From positions 1 to 12,785 of the forward strand of contig JAGKTY010000042.1 of assembly GCA_021153185.1 (NCBI GenBank): a stretch of 12,785 bases of DNA, in the 5' to 3' direction. The notes under the pieces are model-generated. The model did not search any database. It saw only the letters and a program-made list of their open reading frames with translations, and was not told where the DNA came from. The position numbers were made by a program, and so were the translations under genes. Below, in pieces: positions 1 through 7,521 of this stretch; within the stretch, counting starts at the first letter, position 1; every line of letters begins with the position of its first letter. Source of the DNA: Lachnospiraceae bacterium. GTDB lineage: Bacteria > Bacillota > Clostridia > Lachnospirales > Lachnospiraceae.

Positions 1-7
1 TGCTTTT

Positions 8-13
8 TATAAT
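8..13 (+). promoter_or_regulatory. Candidate -10 box of the cellobiose phosphorylase promoter
   Basis: A perfect TATAAT lies at 8-13, preceded by a T-run. Its -35 partner would fall left of the window, so the promoter cannot be confirmed. If it is used, transcription would start near position 20 and leave a leader of about 86 nt before the ATG at 107. No better-spaced -35/-10 pair was found between 20 and 100. Confidence 0.4.
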
Positions 14-43
14 GTTATCGTTTATACTTTTAATTAGATGTGT

Positions 44-72
44 TTTGCATATTTTTTTGTACTATTTGCATA
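44..72 (+). promoter_or_regulatory. Direct repeat TTTGCATA x2, 21 bp apart, upstream of cellobiose phosphorylase
   Basis: TTTGCATA occurs at 44-51 and again at 65-72, start to start 21 bp, which is two helical turns. An AACGTT core with a central CG, as in LacI-family operators, follows at 75-80. Such spacing suits a dimeric activator or repressor bound to one face of the DNA. Carbohydrate genes of this type are often controlled by LacI or AraC-type regulators. The role is inferred, and in AT-rich DNA an 8-bp repeat could be chance. Confidence 0.3.
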
Positions 73-106
73 AAAACGTTAATTTATTTTGAAAGGAAAC
101 AAAACT

Positions 107-2584
107 ATGAAATTCGGTTACTTCGATGACGCGCGTAAGGAATACGTCATCACTTCGCCAAGAACGCCTTATCCATGGATCAACTACTTGGGAACGCAAG
201 GCTTCTTTTCATTAATTTCCAATACTGCCGGCGGATATTCTTTCTACAAAGATGCCCGTCTTCGCAGAATTACCAGATATCGTTATAACAACGTTCCAAT
301 CGATATGGGCGGTCGTTATTTCTATATCAACGAAAACGGCACAATCTGGAATCCCGGCTGGTCTCCGGTCAAAACAGAGCTTGACGCTTACGAGTGCCGC
401 CACGGTATGGGCTACACAGTCATTACCGGCAAAAAGAACGACTTAAAAGCAGAGGTTACATTCTTCGTACCGCAGGATTACGACGGAGAGGTTCAGCAGT
501 TAGTTCTGACCAACGAAGGCTCTGACGCAAAGACATTCTCATTATTCTCATTTGCTGAATGGTGTTTATGGGATGCGCAGGATGACTGCACCAACTTCCA
601 GAGAAACTTCTCTACAGGTCGTGTCGAAGTAGACGGATCGACGATTTATCATAAAACAGAGTACAGGGATCGCCGTGACCATTTCGCATTCTATACCGTA
701 AACGACACCATTGACGGTTACGATACAGACAGAGATGCATTCATCGGACTTTACAACGGATTCCACAATCCACAGGCTGTCCTTGACAACAAAGCGACCA
801 ACTCCTTTGCTGACGGTTGGTCTCCGGTTGCATCACACTACAAACAAATCACACTTGCTCCGGGCGAGTCTAAGACACTCGTATTCATTCTTGGTTATGT
901 TGAGATGCCTGTTGCTGAAAAATTCGAAGCAGACGGCAAGACAATCAACAAAGTAAAAGCCAAAGCAATGATGGAAAAATATAACACACCTGAGAAGGTT
1001 GCTGCCGGCATGGCAGAGCTCAAGGCTTACTGGGATAGACTGCTTGGCATCTTAAATGTTGCTACGCCGGATGACAAAGTTAACCGTATGGTCAACATCT
1101 GGAACCAGTATCAGTGTATGGTTACATTTAACCTTTCACGTTCTGCTTCTTACTTCGAGTCAGGTATCGGACGTGGAATGGGATTCCGTGATTCCAACCA
1201 GGACGTACTCGGATTTGTTCATCAGATTCCGGATCGTGCAAGAGAGCGTATTATTGATATCGCTTCTACACAGTTCCCGGATGGCGGATGCTATCATCAG
1301 TATCAGCCACTTACCAAGAAAGGTAATGCTGACATCGGTGGAGACTTCTCAGATGATCCATTATGGTTAATCCTTTCTGTTTCTGCTTATATCAAAGAAA
1401 CAGGTGATTGGACAATCCTTGATGAGATGGTTCCATATGACAATGATATGTCAATCGCTCAGCCAATGCTCGACCACTTAAAGGTTTCTTTCTACCATAT
1501 CGTAGACAACCTTGGACCACATGGTCTTCCACTGGCTATGCGTGCTGACTGGAATGACTGTATCAACCTTTCATGCTTCTCAGATACACCTGGTGAGAGC
1601 TTCCAGACTTACACAAACCCTAAGTTTGCTGCAGAAGGTGGTTACTCTAAGATTGCTGAGTCTGCATTCGTTGCTGCACTCTTCACATATGCCGGCCCTA
1701 ACTATGTTGCGATTCTCAAACACTTAGGCAAAGACGATGAAGCTGCCAAAGCACAGGCCGAAATCGACAAGATGATGGCAAACATGATGGAATCTGCATG
1801 GGATGGCGATTGGTTCCTTCGTGCATACGATGCAAACGGCAATAAGATGGGTTCTAAAGAATGTGAAGAAGGACAGATCTTCATCGAGCCACAGGGATTT
1901 GCAATTATGTCAGGTCTTGACGAAGAGATCACAAAGAAAACGCTCAAATCAATTGATGAGCGCCTGAATACACAGCATGGTCTTGTACTCAACAATCCTG
2001 CATTTACGAAATACTATGTGGAATACGGTGAGATTTCTACATATCCGGGCGGATACAAAGAGAACGCCGGTATCTTCACACACAACAATGCATGGATCAT
2101 CTGTGCTGCTGCTTACGCCGGAGAAGGTGACCAGGCATTCAAATACTACTCAGAGATTGCTCCTGCATTCACAGAGGAGACATCTGATCTGCACAAGACA
2201 GAGCCATATGTATATGGTCAGATGATTGGTGGTAAGGATGCCGGTTCTGATATCGGTCAGACAGGCAAGAACTTCGGTCAGGGTAAGAACTCATGGCTGA
2301 CAGGTACAGCTGCATGGAACATGGTTGCGATTTCACAGTACATCCTCGGTGTACAGGCTGACTTCGATGGACTCAAGATTGATCCTTCTATTCCATCTGC
2401 TTGGGATGGCCTTAGCGCAACACGTCAGTTCCGCGGTGCTACTTACGACATCAAGGTTTCTAATCCAAACCACATCTGTAAAGGTGTCAAGAGCGTAACC
2501 GTTGACGGTGCTGCAATCGAAGGCAATATCCTTCCGGCATTCGGCGATGGCAAGACACATACTGTTGAAGTTGTGATGGGTTAA
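107..2584 (+). CDS. cbp: Cellobiose phosphorylase (GH94)
   Basis: This gene encodes an 825-residue cytoplasmic enzyme that splits cellobiose with inorganic phosphate into alpha-glucose 1-phosphate and glucose, saving ATP during cellulose or cello-oligosaccharide use. The N-terminus (MKFGYFDDARKEYVITSPRT) and the RDARLRRITRYRYNNVP-type block closely resemble clostridial cellobiose phosphorylases as I recall them. The length fits (about 810-825 aa) and there is no signal peptide. The expected architecture is an N-terminal beta-sandwich (about 1-280), a helical linker, an (alpha/alpha)6 barrel (about 320-740) and a C-terminal beta cap. The DWND motif at 481-484 carries the Asp expected to be the general acid. 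The ATG at 107 is chosen because GAAAGGA at 91-97 sits at proper spacing; an in-frame TTG at 89 overlaps that site and lacks its own. No transporter or regulator gene lies beside it in the window. Cellodextrin or laminaribiose phosphorylase activity is a less likely alternative. Confidence 0.96.
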   Translation: MKFGYFDDARKEYVITSPRTPYPWINYLGTQGFFSLISNTAGGYSFYKDARLRRITRYRYNNVPIDMGGRYFYINENGTIWNPGWSPVKTELDAYECRHGMGYTVITGKKNDLKAEVTFFVPQDYDGEVQQLVLTNEGSDAKTFSLFSFAEWCLWDAQDDCTNFQRNFSTGRVEVDGSTIYHKTEYRDRRDHFAFYTVNDTIDGYDTDRDAFIGLYNGFHNPQAVLDNKATNSFADGWSPVASHYKQITLAPGESKTLVFILGYVEMPVAEKFEADGKTINKVKAKAMMEKYNTPEKVAAGMAELKAYWDRLLGILNVATPDDKVNRMVNIWNQYQCMVTFNLSRSASYFESGIGRGMGFRDSNQDVLGFVHQIPDRARERIIDIASTQFPDGGCYHQYQPLTKKGNADIGGDFSDDPLWLILSVSAYIKETGDWTILDEMVPYDNDMSIAQPMLDHLKVSFYHIVDNLGPHGLPLAMRADWNDCINLSCFSDTPGESFQTYTNPKFAAEGGYSKIAESAFVAALFTYAGPNYVAILKHLGKDDEAAKAQAEIDKMMANMMESAWDGDWFLRAYDANGNKMGSKECEEGQIFIEPQGFAIMSGLDEEITKKTLKSIDERLNTQHGLVLNNPAFTKYYVEYGEISTYPGGYKENAGIFTHNNAWIICAAAYAGEGDQAFKYYSEIAPAFTEETSDLHKTEPYVYGQMIGGKDAGSDIGQTGKNFGQGKNSWLTGTAAWNMVAISQYILGVQADFDGLKIDPSIPSAWDGLSATRQFRGATYDIKVSNPNHICKGVKSVTVDGAAIEGNILPAFGDGKTHTVEVVMG

Positions 2585-2600
2585 TAAAGATAAGATATCA

Positions 2601-2639
2601 AAAAAAAATGGTGAGCACTCAGGTGCCCACCATTTTTTT
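2601..2639. terminator. Bidirectional intrinsic terminator between convergent genes
   Basis: The stem pairs ATGGTG (2608-2613) with CACCAT (2628-2633) and GCAC (2615-2618) with GTGC (2623-2626), with one A/C mismatch and a TCAG loop. Eight A residues precede it and seven T residues follow it, so a U-tract results on either strand. It lies 17 nt after the cellobiose phosphorylase stop and about 96 nt past the cardiolipin synthase stop on the other strand, so it can end both transcripts. Confidence 0.92.
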
Positions 2640-2735
2640 GTCTTTTCATCAGATCTATCATGATTGCATTTGTTCTGTTTCTCAATCTCGTTTCAGCTTT
2701 AATCTAACCTCAAATGAAGCTGCGATTTCCACTTT

Positions 2736-4316
2736 CTATAAGAAGTTTCCAAACATTTTGAATACACGTCCGCGTAATCTTCTATAAAACGGAATCGCCT
2801 TATAGTATTCCATCGTCACCTCAGTGCACTGTTTTAATGTTTCCTGATAATCCTTTTCGATGTCAAACACCGCAGCATTTTTATATAGGAACGTTGCACT
2901 TTCAAAATGCTCAAACAAGCTTCTGAAATCAAGATTAATCGAACCGACAACCGCTCTCTCATCGTCCGATACAAACTGCTTTGCGTGCACAAAGCCCGGC
3001 GTGTATTCATAGACCTGAACGCCTGCCTTTAACAAATGCGGATAATACGTCCTGGCAATGTCAAATGTCAGCTTTTTATCCGGAATATGCGGAATCATCA
3101 GCTTGACATCAACCCCTCTTTTTGCTGCAAATACAAGTGCGCTCTCCATCTCATGATCGACAATGAAATACGGTGTCATGATGTGTACATAGCGCTTTGC
3201 CTTAGAGAGAATGTCAAGATAGACGTTTTCCGCAACATCCTCATCATTAACCGGATCATCATAATACGGAATGACAAATCCCGTATCCTTATAATCAACG
3301 GGACTACTATCTACAAGCAGATACTGCGCATAATCTTCGCTGCCTTTTTCCGATAAATTCCAGAGCTGCAAAAACATCGCCGTCATACTTCTGACCGCAT
3401 CGCCCTCAAGCTTCACTGCAGTATCCTTCCAATGTCCAAAATGCGTCACTTCATTGAAATATTCGTCTGCCAGATTGATGCCGCCGTTGTAACCGACTTT
3501 GCCATCAATAATCATCAGCTTTCGATGGTCACGACTGTTGTGGTGGCTTGAAAGCATCGGAATAATCGGCGAGAACATCTTTGCCTTGATTCCGCGTTTT
3601 TGTAATTCCCTTGGGTACCTATACGGCAATTTGGCAAGTGCACACATGCCATCATACATAACACGCACCTCGACGCCTTCTTTCACCTTGCGTGACAAAA
3701 TATCCAAAATCCGGTCCCAGCATACGCCTTTATCAATGATAAAATACTCCAGGAAAATAAAATGCTCTGCTTTTTCAAGCTCTTTAAGCATATCCGGAAG
3801 CAGATGATCTCCAAGCGGGAAATATGTCACCTCCGTATTGACATACGTCGGCATATCGTTGATGGTACGCAGATAATACGAAAGATCGCATATCGGGTTG
3901 AAATCCTCCTCCATCTGACGCGTCACTTCCTCGTCCTGCATGAGGAATTCTTTCGTTTCCTCCTTGTTAAAACTCACGCGCTCACGCAATCTTCTCGCAC
4001 CAAGATTCGTCTTATAAAAAACGTACGCAAGCATACCAAACACAGGCATGACGCTGATTGGAATAGCCCACGCCAATTTAAATGCCGGATTGTTGTCCTC
4101 ATTAAAAATGTAAATAATCACCGCAACCGAAAACAGATTCATTCCAAGCCAAACGCCCTGCCAATATTTTTGCACCGTCAGGAAAATCCAGACAATTGCA
4201 GCGATCTGCACAAGAACAAGCAAAATATTAATGAGTGTGCGGCTGAACAATAATTTCAGCAGCACCAATTTTCCTTTTTTTACGGCCCGCTTACTTTTCT
4301 CTATATTGGCTGACAT
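2736..4316 (-). CDS. cls: Cardiolipin synthase, phospholipase D superfamily
   Basis: The 526-residue membrane protein condenses two phosphatidylglycerol molecules into cardiolipin plus glycerol at the cytoplasmic membrane. Three hydrophobic segments near residues 27-47, 53-71 and 79-101 form the N-terminal anchor. Two phospholipase D signatures follow: H264-x-K266-x4-D271 (HRKLMIID) and H444-x-K446-x4-D451 (HAKQFVSD), each with the usual downstream G-x-I-N motif (GGIN, GSIN). Length and order match bacterial Cls. The ATG at 4316 has GAGGGAG a few bases upstream. A candidate promoter lies at 4391-4419 and the gene ends at the shared terminator near 2601-2639. It stands alone, divergent from the YdcF-like gene. 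Another PLD-type phosphatidyltransferase is possible but less likely. Confidence 0.94.
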   Translation of the reverse strand: MSANIEKSKRAVKKGKLVLLKLLFSRTLINILLVLVQIAAIVWIFLTVQKYWQGVWLGMNLFSVAVIIYIFNEDNNPAFKLAWAIPISVMPVFGMLAYVFYKTNLGARRLRERVSFNKEETKEFLMQDEEVTRQMEEDFNPICDLSYYLRTINDMPTYVNTEVTYFPLGDHLLPDMLKELEKAEHFIFLEYFIIDKGVCWDRILDILSRKVKEGVEVRVMYDGMCALAKLPYRYPRELQKRGIKAKMFSPIIPMLSSHHNSRDHRKLMIIDGKVGYNGGINLADEYFNEVTHFGHWKDTAVKLEGDAVRSMTAMFLQLWNLSEKGSEDYAQYLLVDSSPVDYKDTGFVIPYYDDPVNDEDVAENVYLDILSKAKRYVHIMTPYFIVDHEMESALVFAAKRGVDVKLMIPHIPDKKLTFDIARTYYPHLLKAGVQVYEYTPGFVHAKQFVSDDERAVVGSINLDFRSLFEHFESATFLYKNAAVFDIEKDYQETLKQCTEVTMEYYKAIPFYRRLRGRVFKMFGNFL

Positions 4317-4390
4317 AGCGCTCCCTCACTTTCCTGCATGGCGGTTTCCAAATAAGGTCCGGTTGATATAGATTTCTGTACTAGCAAATA

Positions 4391-4419
4391 ATTCTACCAC
4401 AGTTGCCATGATTTTACAA
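4391..4419 (-). promoter_or_regulatory. Sigma-A-type promoter of the cardiolipin synthase gene
   Basis: Read on the minus strand, TTGTAA (4419-4414) and TAGAAT (4396-4391) are separated by exactly 17 bp. This matches 4/6 and 5/6 of the housekeeping consensus. Transcription would start near 4384 and give a 5' leader of about 68 nt before the ATG at 4316. Confidence 0.65.
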
Positions 4420-4446
4420 CGAAATGGGGATTTTGCGGTTTTACGG

Positions 4447-4465
4447 AATTCATTAATAATTCATT
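4447..4465 (+). promoter_or_regulatory. Direct repeat AATTCATT x2, 11 bp apart, abutting a -35 box
   Basis: AATTCATT occurs at 4447-4454 and 4458-4465, one helical turn apart, and the second copy touches the TTGGAA -35 box at 4465-4470. Direct repeats with an 11-bp period next to a -35 are the usual layout of OmpR/PhoB-family response-regulator sites. The same bases also read as an inverted repeat, GAATT (4446-4450) and AATTC (4458-4462). The regulator is unknown and the role is inferred. Confidence 0.35.
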
Positions 4466-4493
4466 TGGAAATATACCCAATATAGTGTAAAAT
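4465..4493 (+). promoter_or_regulatory. Sigma-A-type promoter of the YdcF-like/MerR/SGNH unit
   Basis: TTGGAA (4465-4470) and TAAAAT (4488-4493) are separated by exactly 17 bp, matching 4/6 and 5/6 of the consensus. Transcription would begin near 4500, about 32 nt before the ATG at 4532. With the leftward promoter at 4391-4419 it makes the 4317-4531 gap a compact divergent control region. Confidence 0.65.
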
Positions 4494-4531
4494 AAGAATA
4501 GGTGCCCGCAGATTGTAAAAAGGATTGAAGG

Positions 4532-5302
4532 ATGATAAAAACCTGGAAAACGATAAAAATGATACTCTGTCTTTTGGTATCCATATTTTGTTTCGGATAT
4601 GCGGCAGTCTGCGTCATTTACGCCGGCATTCACGTGTCCTGGCTTTTTATCTGGCCGCTCTTTGGCATCTTCTTTGCAATTCGCCATCGGATGCTGTATA
4701 AGGAGCTGCGCGGTAAGGCGCGGCTTACATTTCCGCTTGGCATAAAACTTTTATATAAAGCGTGTTTTCTTACCTTTTTATGCATATTTGTCTTTGTAGA
4801 AAGCATGGTGCTTTCGGGTATGCAGACGAACCCCGAAGAGGATCTGCCTTATGTGATTGTACTGGGCGCGGGTCTTCGCGGCAATGCGCCGACCAGACCG
4901 CTTCTGCTTCGCATGCAGGCGGCTGCCGAGTATCTGACGGACAATCCTGACACGATGGTCATCGCATCGGGCGGACAAGGTTCCGGGGAGTCCATGAGCG
5001 AAGCACAATGCATCTATAACTATCTTGTTGACAAAGGAATCGCTCCTTCGCGCATCCTATTGGAGGATCAATCAAGAAACACGGTGGAGAATATCCAAAA
5101 CAGCTTTGCGATGCTGCCAGCTGATACCGGGCGCGTTGGCATTTTGTCAAACGGCTTTCATATATACAGAGCCACAAGGATTGCCATCAAACAAGGCTAT
5201 ACAAACGTCTGCGGTATCCCATCAAGGACACTGTATCCACTTGGGCTGCATTATATGGTGCGGGAATTTTTTGCAATCATAGCGCTTGAAGTTTTTGGGT
5301 AA
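4532..5302 (+). CDS. YdcF/SanA-like membrane protein (DUF218)
   Basis: The 256-residue protein has three predicted membrane helices (about 10-31, 36-51 and 72-95), then a DUF218 domain from about 105 to the end. Family landmarks are VIVLGAGLRG near 108-117, ASGGQG at 145-150, MSEA at 154-157, LLEDQSRNTVEN at 176-187 and ILSNGFHIYRA near 204-214. Proteins of this family (SanA, ElyC, YdcF) are tied to cell-envelope integrity in other bacteria, but the biochemical reaction is not settled. The DUF218 domain follows the third helix, so it probably faces outward, though topology is not certain. The ATG at 4532 follows AAAAGG at 4517-4522. It is the first gene of a rightward unit, with the MerR regulator starting 24 nt after its stop. 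Confidence 0.87.
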   Translation: MIKTWKTIKMILCLLVSIFCFGYAAVCVIYAGIHVSWLFIWPLFGIFFAIRHRMLYKELRGKARLTFPLGIKLLYKACFLTFLCIFVFVESMVLSGMQTNPEEDLPYVIVLGAGLRGNAPTRPLLLRMQAAAEYLTDNPDTMVIASGGQGSGESMSEAQCIYNYLVDKGIAPSRILLEDQSRNTVENIQNSFAMLPADTGRVGILSNGFHIYRATRIAIKQGYTNVCGIPSRTLYPLGLHYMVREFFAIIALEVFG

Positions 5303-5326
5303 CACATGCGATTTTGGAGGGTACAA

Positions 5327-6301
5327 ATGAAGGATTATTTATCGATTGGTAAAGTTTCAAAGATGAAAAATGTCAGCATCAAATCGCTCAGATATTATGA
5401 TGAAATCGGTATTTTCAAGCCAGCCTATGTCAATCAGGCGACAAACTACCGTTACTATAAAGAGGAGCAGCTCTATATTCTCGATGCCATCAGTCTTTGT
5501 ATTGAGCTCGGTATTCCATTAAAAACACTTCCGGATTATCAGTTCCCGGATGGTTCGTGGGATTTTCACAGACTGTTAAATGATGGCAAATCGCTGGCGG
5601 AAGAAAAGATCCGTTCAATGCGAAGCAGCATTGATACGTTGCAGAGTACACTCCGCCGCTTTGATACCGGGGAAGCTGTCATGCCGAAATCGCAAGCCAT
5701 AGAGGACACGTTGCGTCAAAATACCAAAAATATAACGATAGCTTCGAATGAACCTCATGTTGTTCCCGAAGAACCAAAAGCAGCCGATTCAATCGCAGCA
5801 CCGGATGGCTCTTGTGTCGCGAACGAATCCAATGCTCCAAAAGATGACAATTTCCTCCCAAGTGACACCTATTTGCTTGCCACTTCCACAAAGTACATTC
5901 TCACAACCAAATTTGATGTTGCCACCTCGCCGGATCATTACAATCATAAGCTGCTTGCTCTTTTTGTCGGCGCACAAAAAGCAGGACTAAACGCCAACTA
6001 TCCTGCCGGTCTGTATTACGAGTGGGACGGCAAAGACTACACGCGCCATGTGTTTGTTCAGCTCGAGTCGCCGGACAACACGATGCCTCTTCCGGATGAT
6101 ATGGAAATCAAAAAATTAGCATCAGGTAACTGTGTCGGGCACAAAAGCGATGAACATCAGATAGAACATGCGACAGATATTTTTGCATCAAAGCTTCATC
6201 CTGACAAACCATATGTGCTCCTTGAGAGTAACGTTACAAATCAGGCAACCAAACAGAGTTATTTTGAACTCCGTTTGTACCAATCACATTTGAATGCATA
6301 A
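5327..6301 (+). CDS. MerR-family transcription regulator with GyrI/BmrR-like effector domain
   Basis: The 324-residue protein begins with a MerR winged helix-turn-helix (residues 4-70; YLSIGKVSKMKNVSIKSLRYYDE then a NYRYY wing). A helical segment (about 84-112) follows that would form the dimer coiled coil. Residues about 183-320 look like a GyrI/BmrR-type ligand-binding domain (NYPAGLYYEWDG, then FVQLE, ending in VLLESNV and an FELRLYQ strand). Such regulators sense cationic or hydrophobic compounds and unwind long-spacer promoters. Between coil and effector lies an unusual linker of about 65 residues (about 115-180) rich in E, P, A, S and N, probably disordered. The ATG at 5327 is preferred because TTTGGAGGG lies at 5313-5321; the in-frame ATG at 5306 lacks a site. 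No classic 19-20 bp MerR operator was recognised nearby, so the target is unknown. Confidence 0.9.
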   Translation: MKDYLSIGKVSKMKNVSIKSLRYYDEIGIFKPAYVNQATNYRYYKEEQLYILDAISLCIELGIPLKTLPDYQFPDGSWDFHRLLNDGKSLAEEKIRSMRSSIDTLQSTLRRFDTGEAVMPKSQAIEDTLRQNTKNITIASNEPHVVPEEPKAADSIAAPDGSCVANESNAPKDDNFLPSDTYLLATSTKYILTTKFDVATSPDHYNHKLLALFVGAQKAGLNANYPAGLYYEWDGKDYTRHVFVQLESPDNTMPLPDDMEIKKLASGNCVGHKSDEHQIEHATDIFASKLHPDKPYVLLESNVTNQATKQSYFELRLYQSHLNA

Positions 6302-6304
6302 CGC

Positions 6305-6376
6305 GCAGCATGTGTAATGGCAAACGCCGAATTGTGCTATAGACACTACCAACGATTTTTACTTTTCACATGCTGC
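6305..6376 (+). repeat. Perfect 10-bp inverted repeat spanning the MerR-SGNH intergenic gap
   Basis: GCAGCATGTG at 6305-6314 is exactly complementary to CACATGCTGC at 6367-6376, with 52 nt between. The left arm starts 3 nt after the regulator's stop. The right arm ends directly before the AAAAGGAG ribosome binding site (6377-6384) of the SGNH gene. In RNA this closes a hairpin next to the start region. There is no U-tract after the right arm, so it is not an intrinsic terminator. It could modulate translation or mRNA processing, bind a protein as DNA, or be the ends of a small inserted element. Confidence 0.75.
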
Positions 6377-6388
6377 AAAAGGAGAACT

Positions 6389-7102
6389 ATGAAAAAAATT
6401 CCGAAATCAACCTTACTCACAGGCATCTTGTGTATTATATTATGCCTTGCAATCGCATTTTTACTATATCGTGATGGATATTTTAATATCTTAAAAGAAG
6501 TATCTGCTCCGGATGGTCATTATGATTACACCAAAAATGCACAGTACACCCAAAGAGAGACAACATTTGCACTTTCGCAAATCGAGAAATCCGATATTGT
6601 ATTTCTCGGCGACTCGATTACCGCGCGCATCAACTGGAATGAATTTTATCCGGATTATACAGTTTTAAATCGTGGAATCGATAGTGATGTGGTAGAGGGC
6701 GGTCTAAACAGACTTGACCATGTCATAGAAACAAATCCCCAAAAGGTGTTTGTGATGCTTGGAATTAACGATATCAGACAGGGAATTGACACAGACGAGA
6801 TTTTGACCTACTATAGCATGCTGATGAGCCGGTTAAAAGATGCGCTTCCAAGCAGTCAGATTTATATTCAAAGTATCCTTCCCGTTTCCAAAAAGACCGG
6901 CATCGACAATCACGATGTGGAATCCCTAAACACTTCCCTAAAAGCGCTTGCGGAAGAATATGGGCTTACCTATATTGACATTTTTCACGATATGATTACA
7001 GAAGATTATGATTTACCGGAACGCTTTTCCGTGGATGGCGTGCATATGACCGGAGACGGTTATCAGGTGTGGCTTAACAAATTAAATGAGTACCTCAAAT
7101 AG
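6389..7102 (+). CDS. Membrane-anchored SGNH/GDSL hydrolase
   Basis: The 237-residue protein starts with a lysine-rich tip and one hydrophobic segment (about 8-27), a signal anchor that would place the enzyme outside the membrane. All SGNH blocks are present: FLGDSIT with Ser76, NRG with Gly96, LGIND with Asn127, and DGVHM with Asp216 and His219. It resembles platelet-activating-factor acetylhydrolase-like or O-acyl esterases. The substrate cannot be read from sequence, but deacetylation of a cell-wall or surface polysaccharide is a fair guess. The ATG at 6389 is chosen because AAAAGGAG precedes it; an in-frame ATG at 6317 would add a non-conserved stretch across the inverted repeat. It is probably the last gene of the unit starting at 4532, and stops 2 nt before the converging DUF2752 gene. 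Confidence 0.9.
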   Translation: MKKIPKSTLLTGILCIILCLAIAFLLYRDGYFNILKEVSAPDGHYDYTKNAQYTQRETTFALSQIEKSDIVFLGDSITARINWNEFYPDYTVLNRGIDSDVVEGGLNRLDHVIETNPQKVFVMLGINDIRQGIDTDEILTYYSMLMSRLKDALPSSQIYIQSILPVSKKTGIDNHDVESLNTSLKALAEEYGLTYIDIFHDMITEDYDLPERFSVDGVHMTGDGYQVWLNKLNEYLK

Positions 7103-7104
7103 AA

Positions 7105-7521
7105 TCAAAACAACATTGCCTTAGCCCCTAAAACAATGCGTCCGATTATCCCCTGTTTGGGATTGACAATAAGGAACGCACTCGGTCTTGTGATGCGATA
7201 TGCATATACGATGACAAACAAAAAAATGGCGACCACAATCCCTGCCTCGTATACCTTGCGAGGCATTTTATATTTGAGTACGTACCACAAGACACCTATC
7301 GGCGGCAGCCAAAAGAGCGGATGATAATGAAACGCAAGTGCAAAGTCAAGCTGAAGGCATGCCACATACGCTCTCGTCATGCCACACCCCGGACATGAGA
7401 TTCCTGTCAGTCTTTGAATCGGACAGCCTGCGTGCAATAGGTACATGACAGCGCAGTACACGCCGAGCGCCACGCCAAATTTTAATACATCACTAACCTG
7501 CTGTCTGATACTACGCTTCAT
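7105..7521 (-). CDS. DUF2752 small membrane protein
   Basis: The 138-residue protein carries the hallmark CPGCGMTRA motif of DUF2752 at residues 43-51, after another Cys at 33, within a membrane protein of about three hydrophobic segments (near 14-30, 66-82 and 93-110). The family has no established function, and the paired cysteines suggest metal binding or a redox or structural role. I prefer the ATG at 7521, which has AAGGA just upstream; an in-frame ATG at 7536 (five residues longer) has no visible ribosome binding site. With the 7521 start it overlaps the end of the rhomboid gene by 11 nt, which implies translational coupling. The C-terminus is basic and short. Confidence 0.85.
   Translation of the reverse strand: MKRSIRQQVSDVLKFGVALGVYCAVMYLLHAGCPIQRLTGISCPGCGMTRAYVACLQLDFALAFHYHPLFWLPPIGVLWYVLKYKMPRKVYEAGIVVAIFLFVIVYAYRITRPSAFLIVNPKQGIIGRIVLGAKAMLF

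Noticed and set aside
7148..7180. Small hairpin ATCCC / GGGAT near the end of the DUF2752 gene
   Set aside because: A five-bp stem inside coding sequence with no adjacent U-tract does not support termination.
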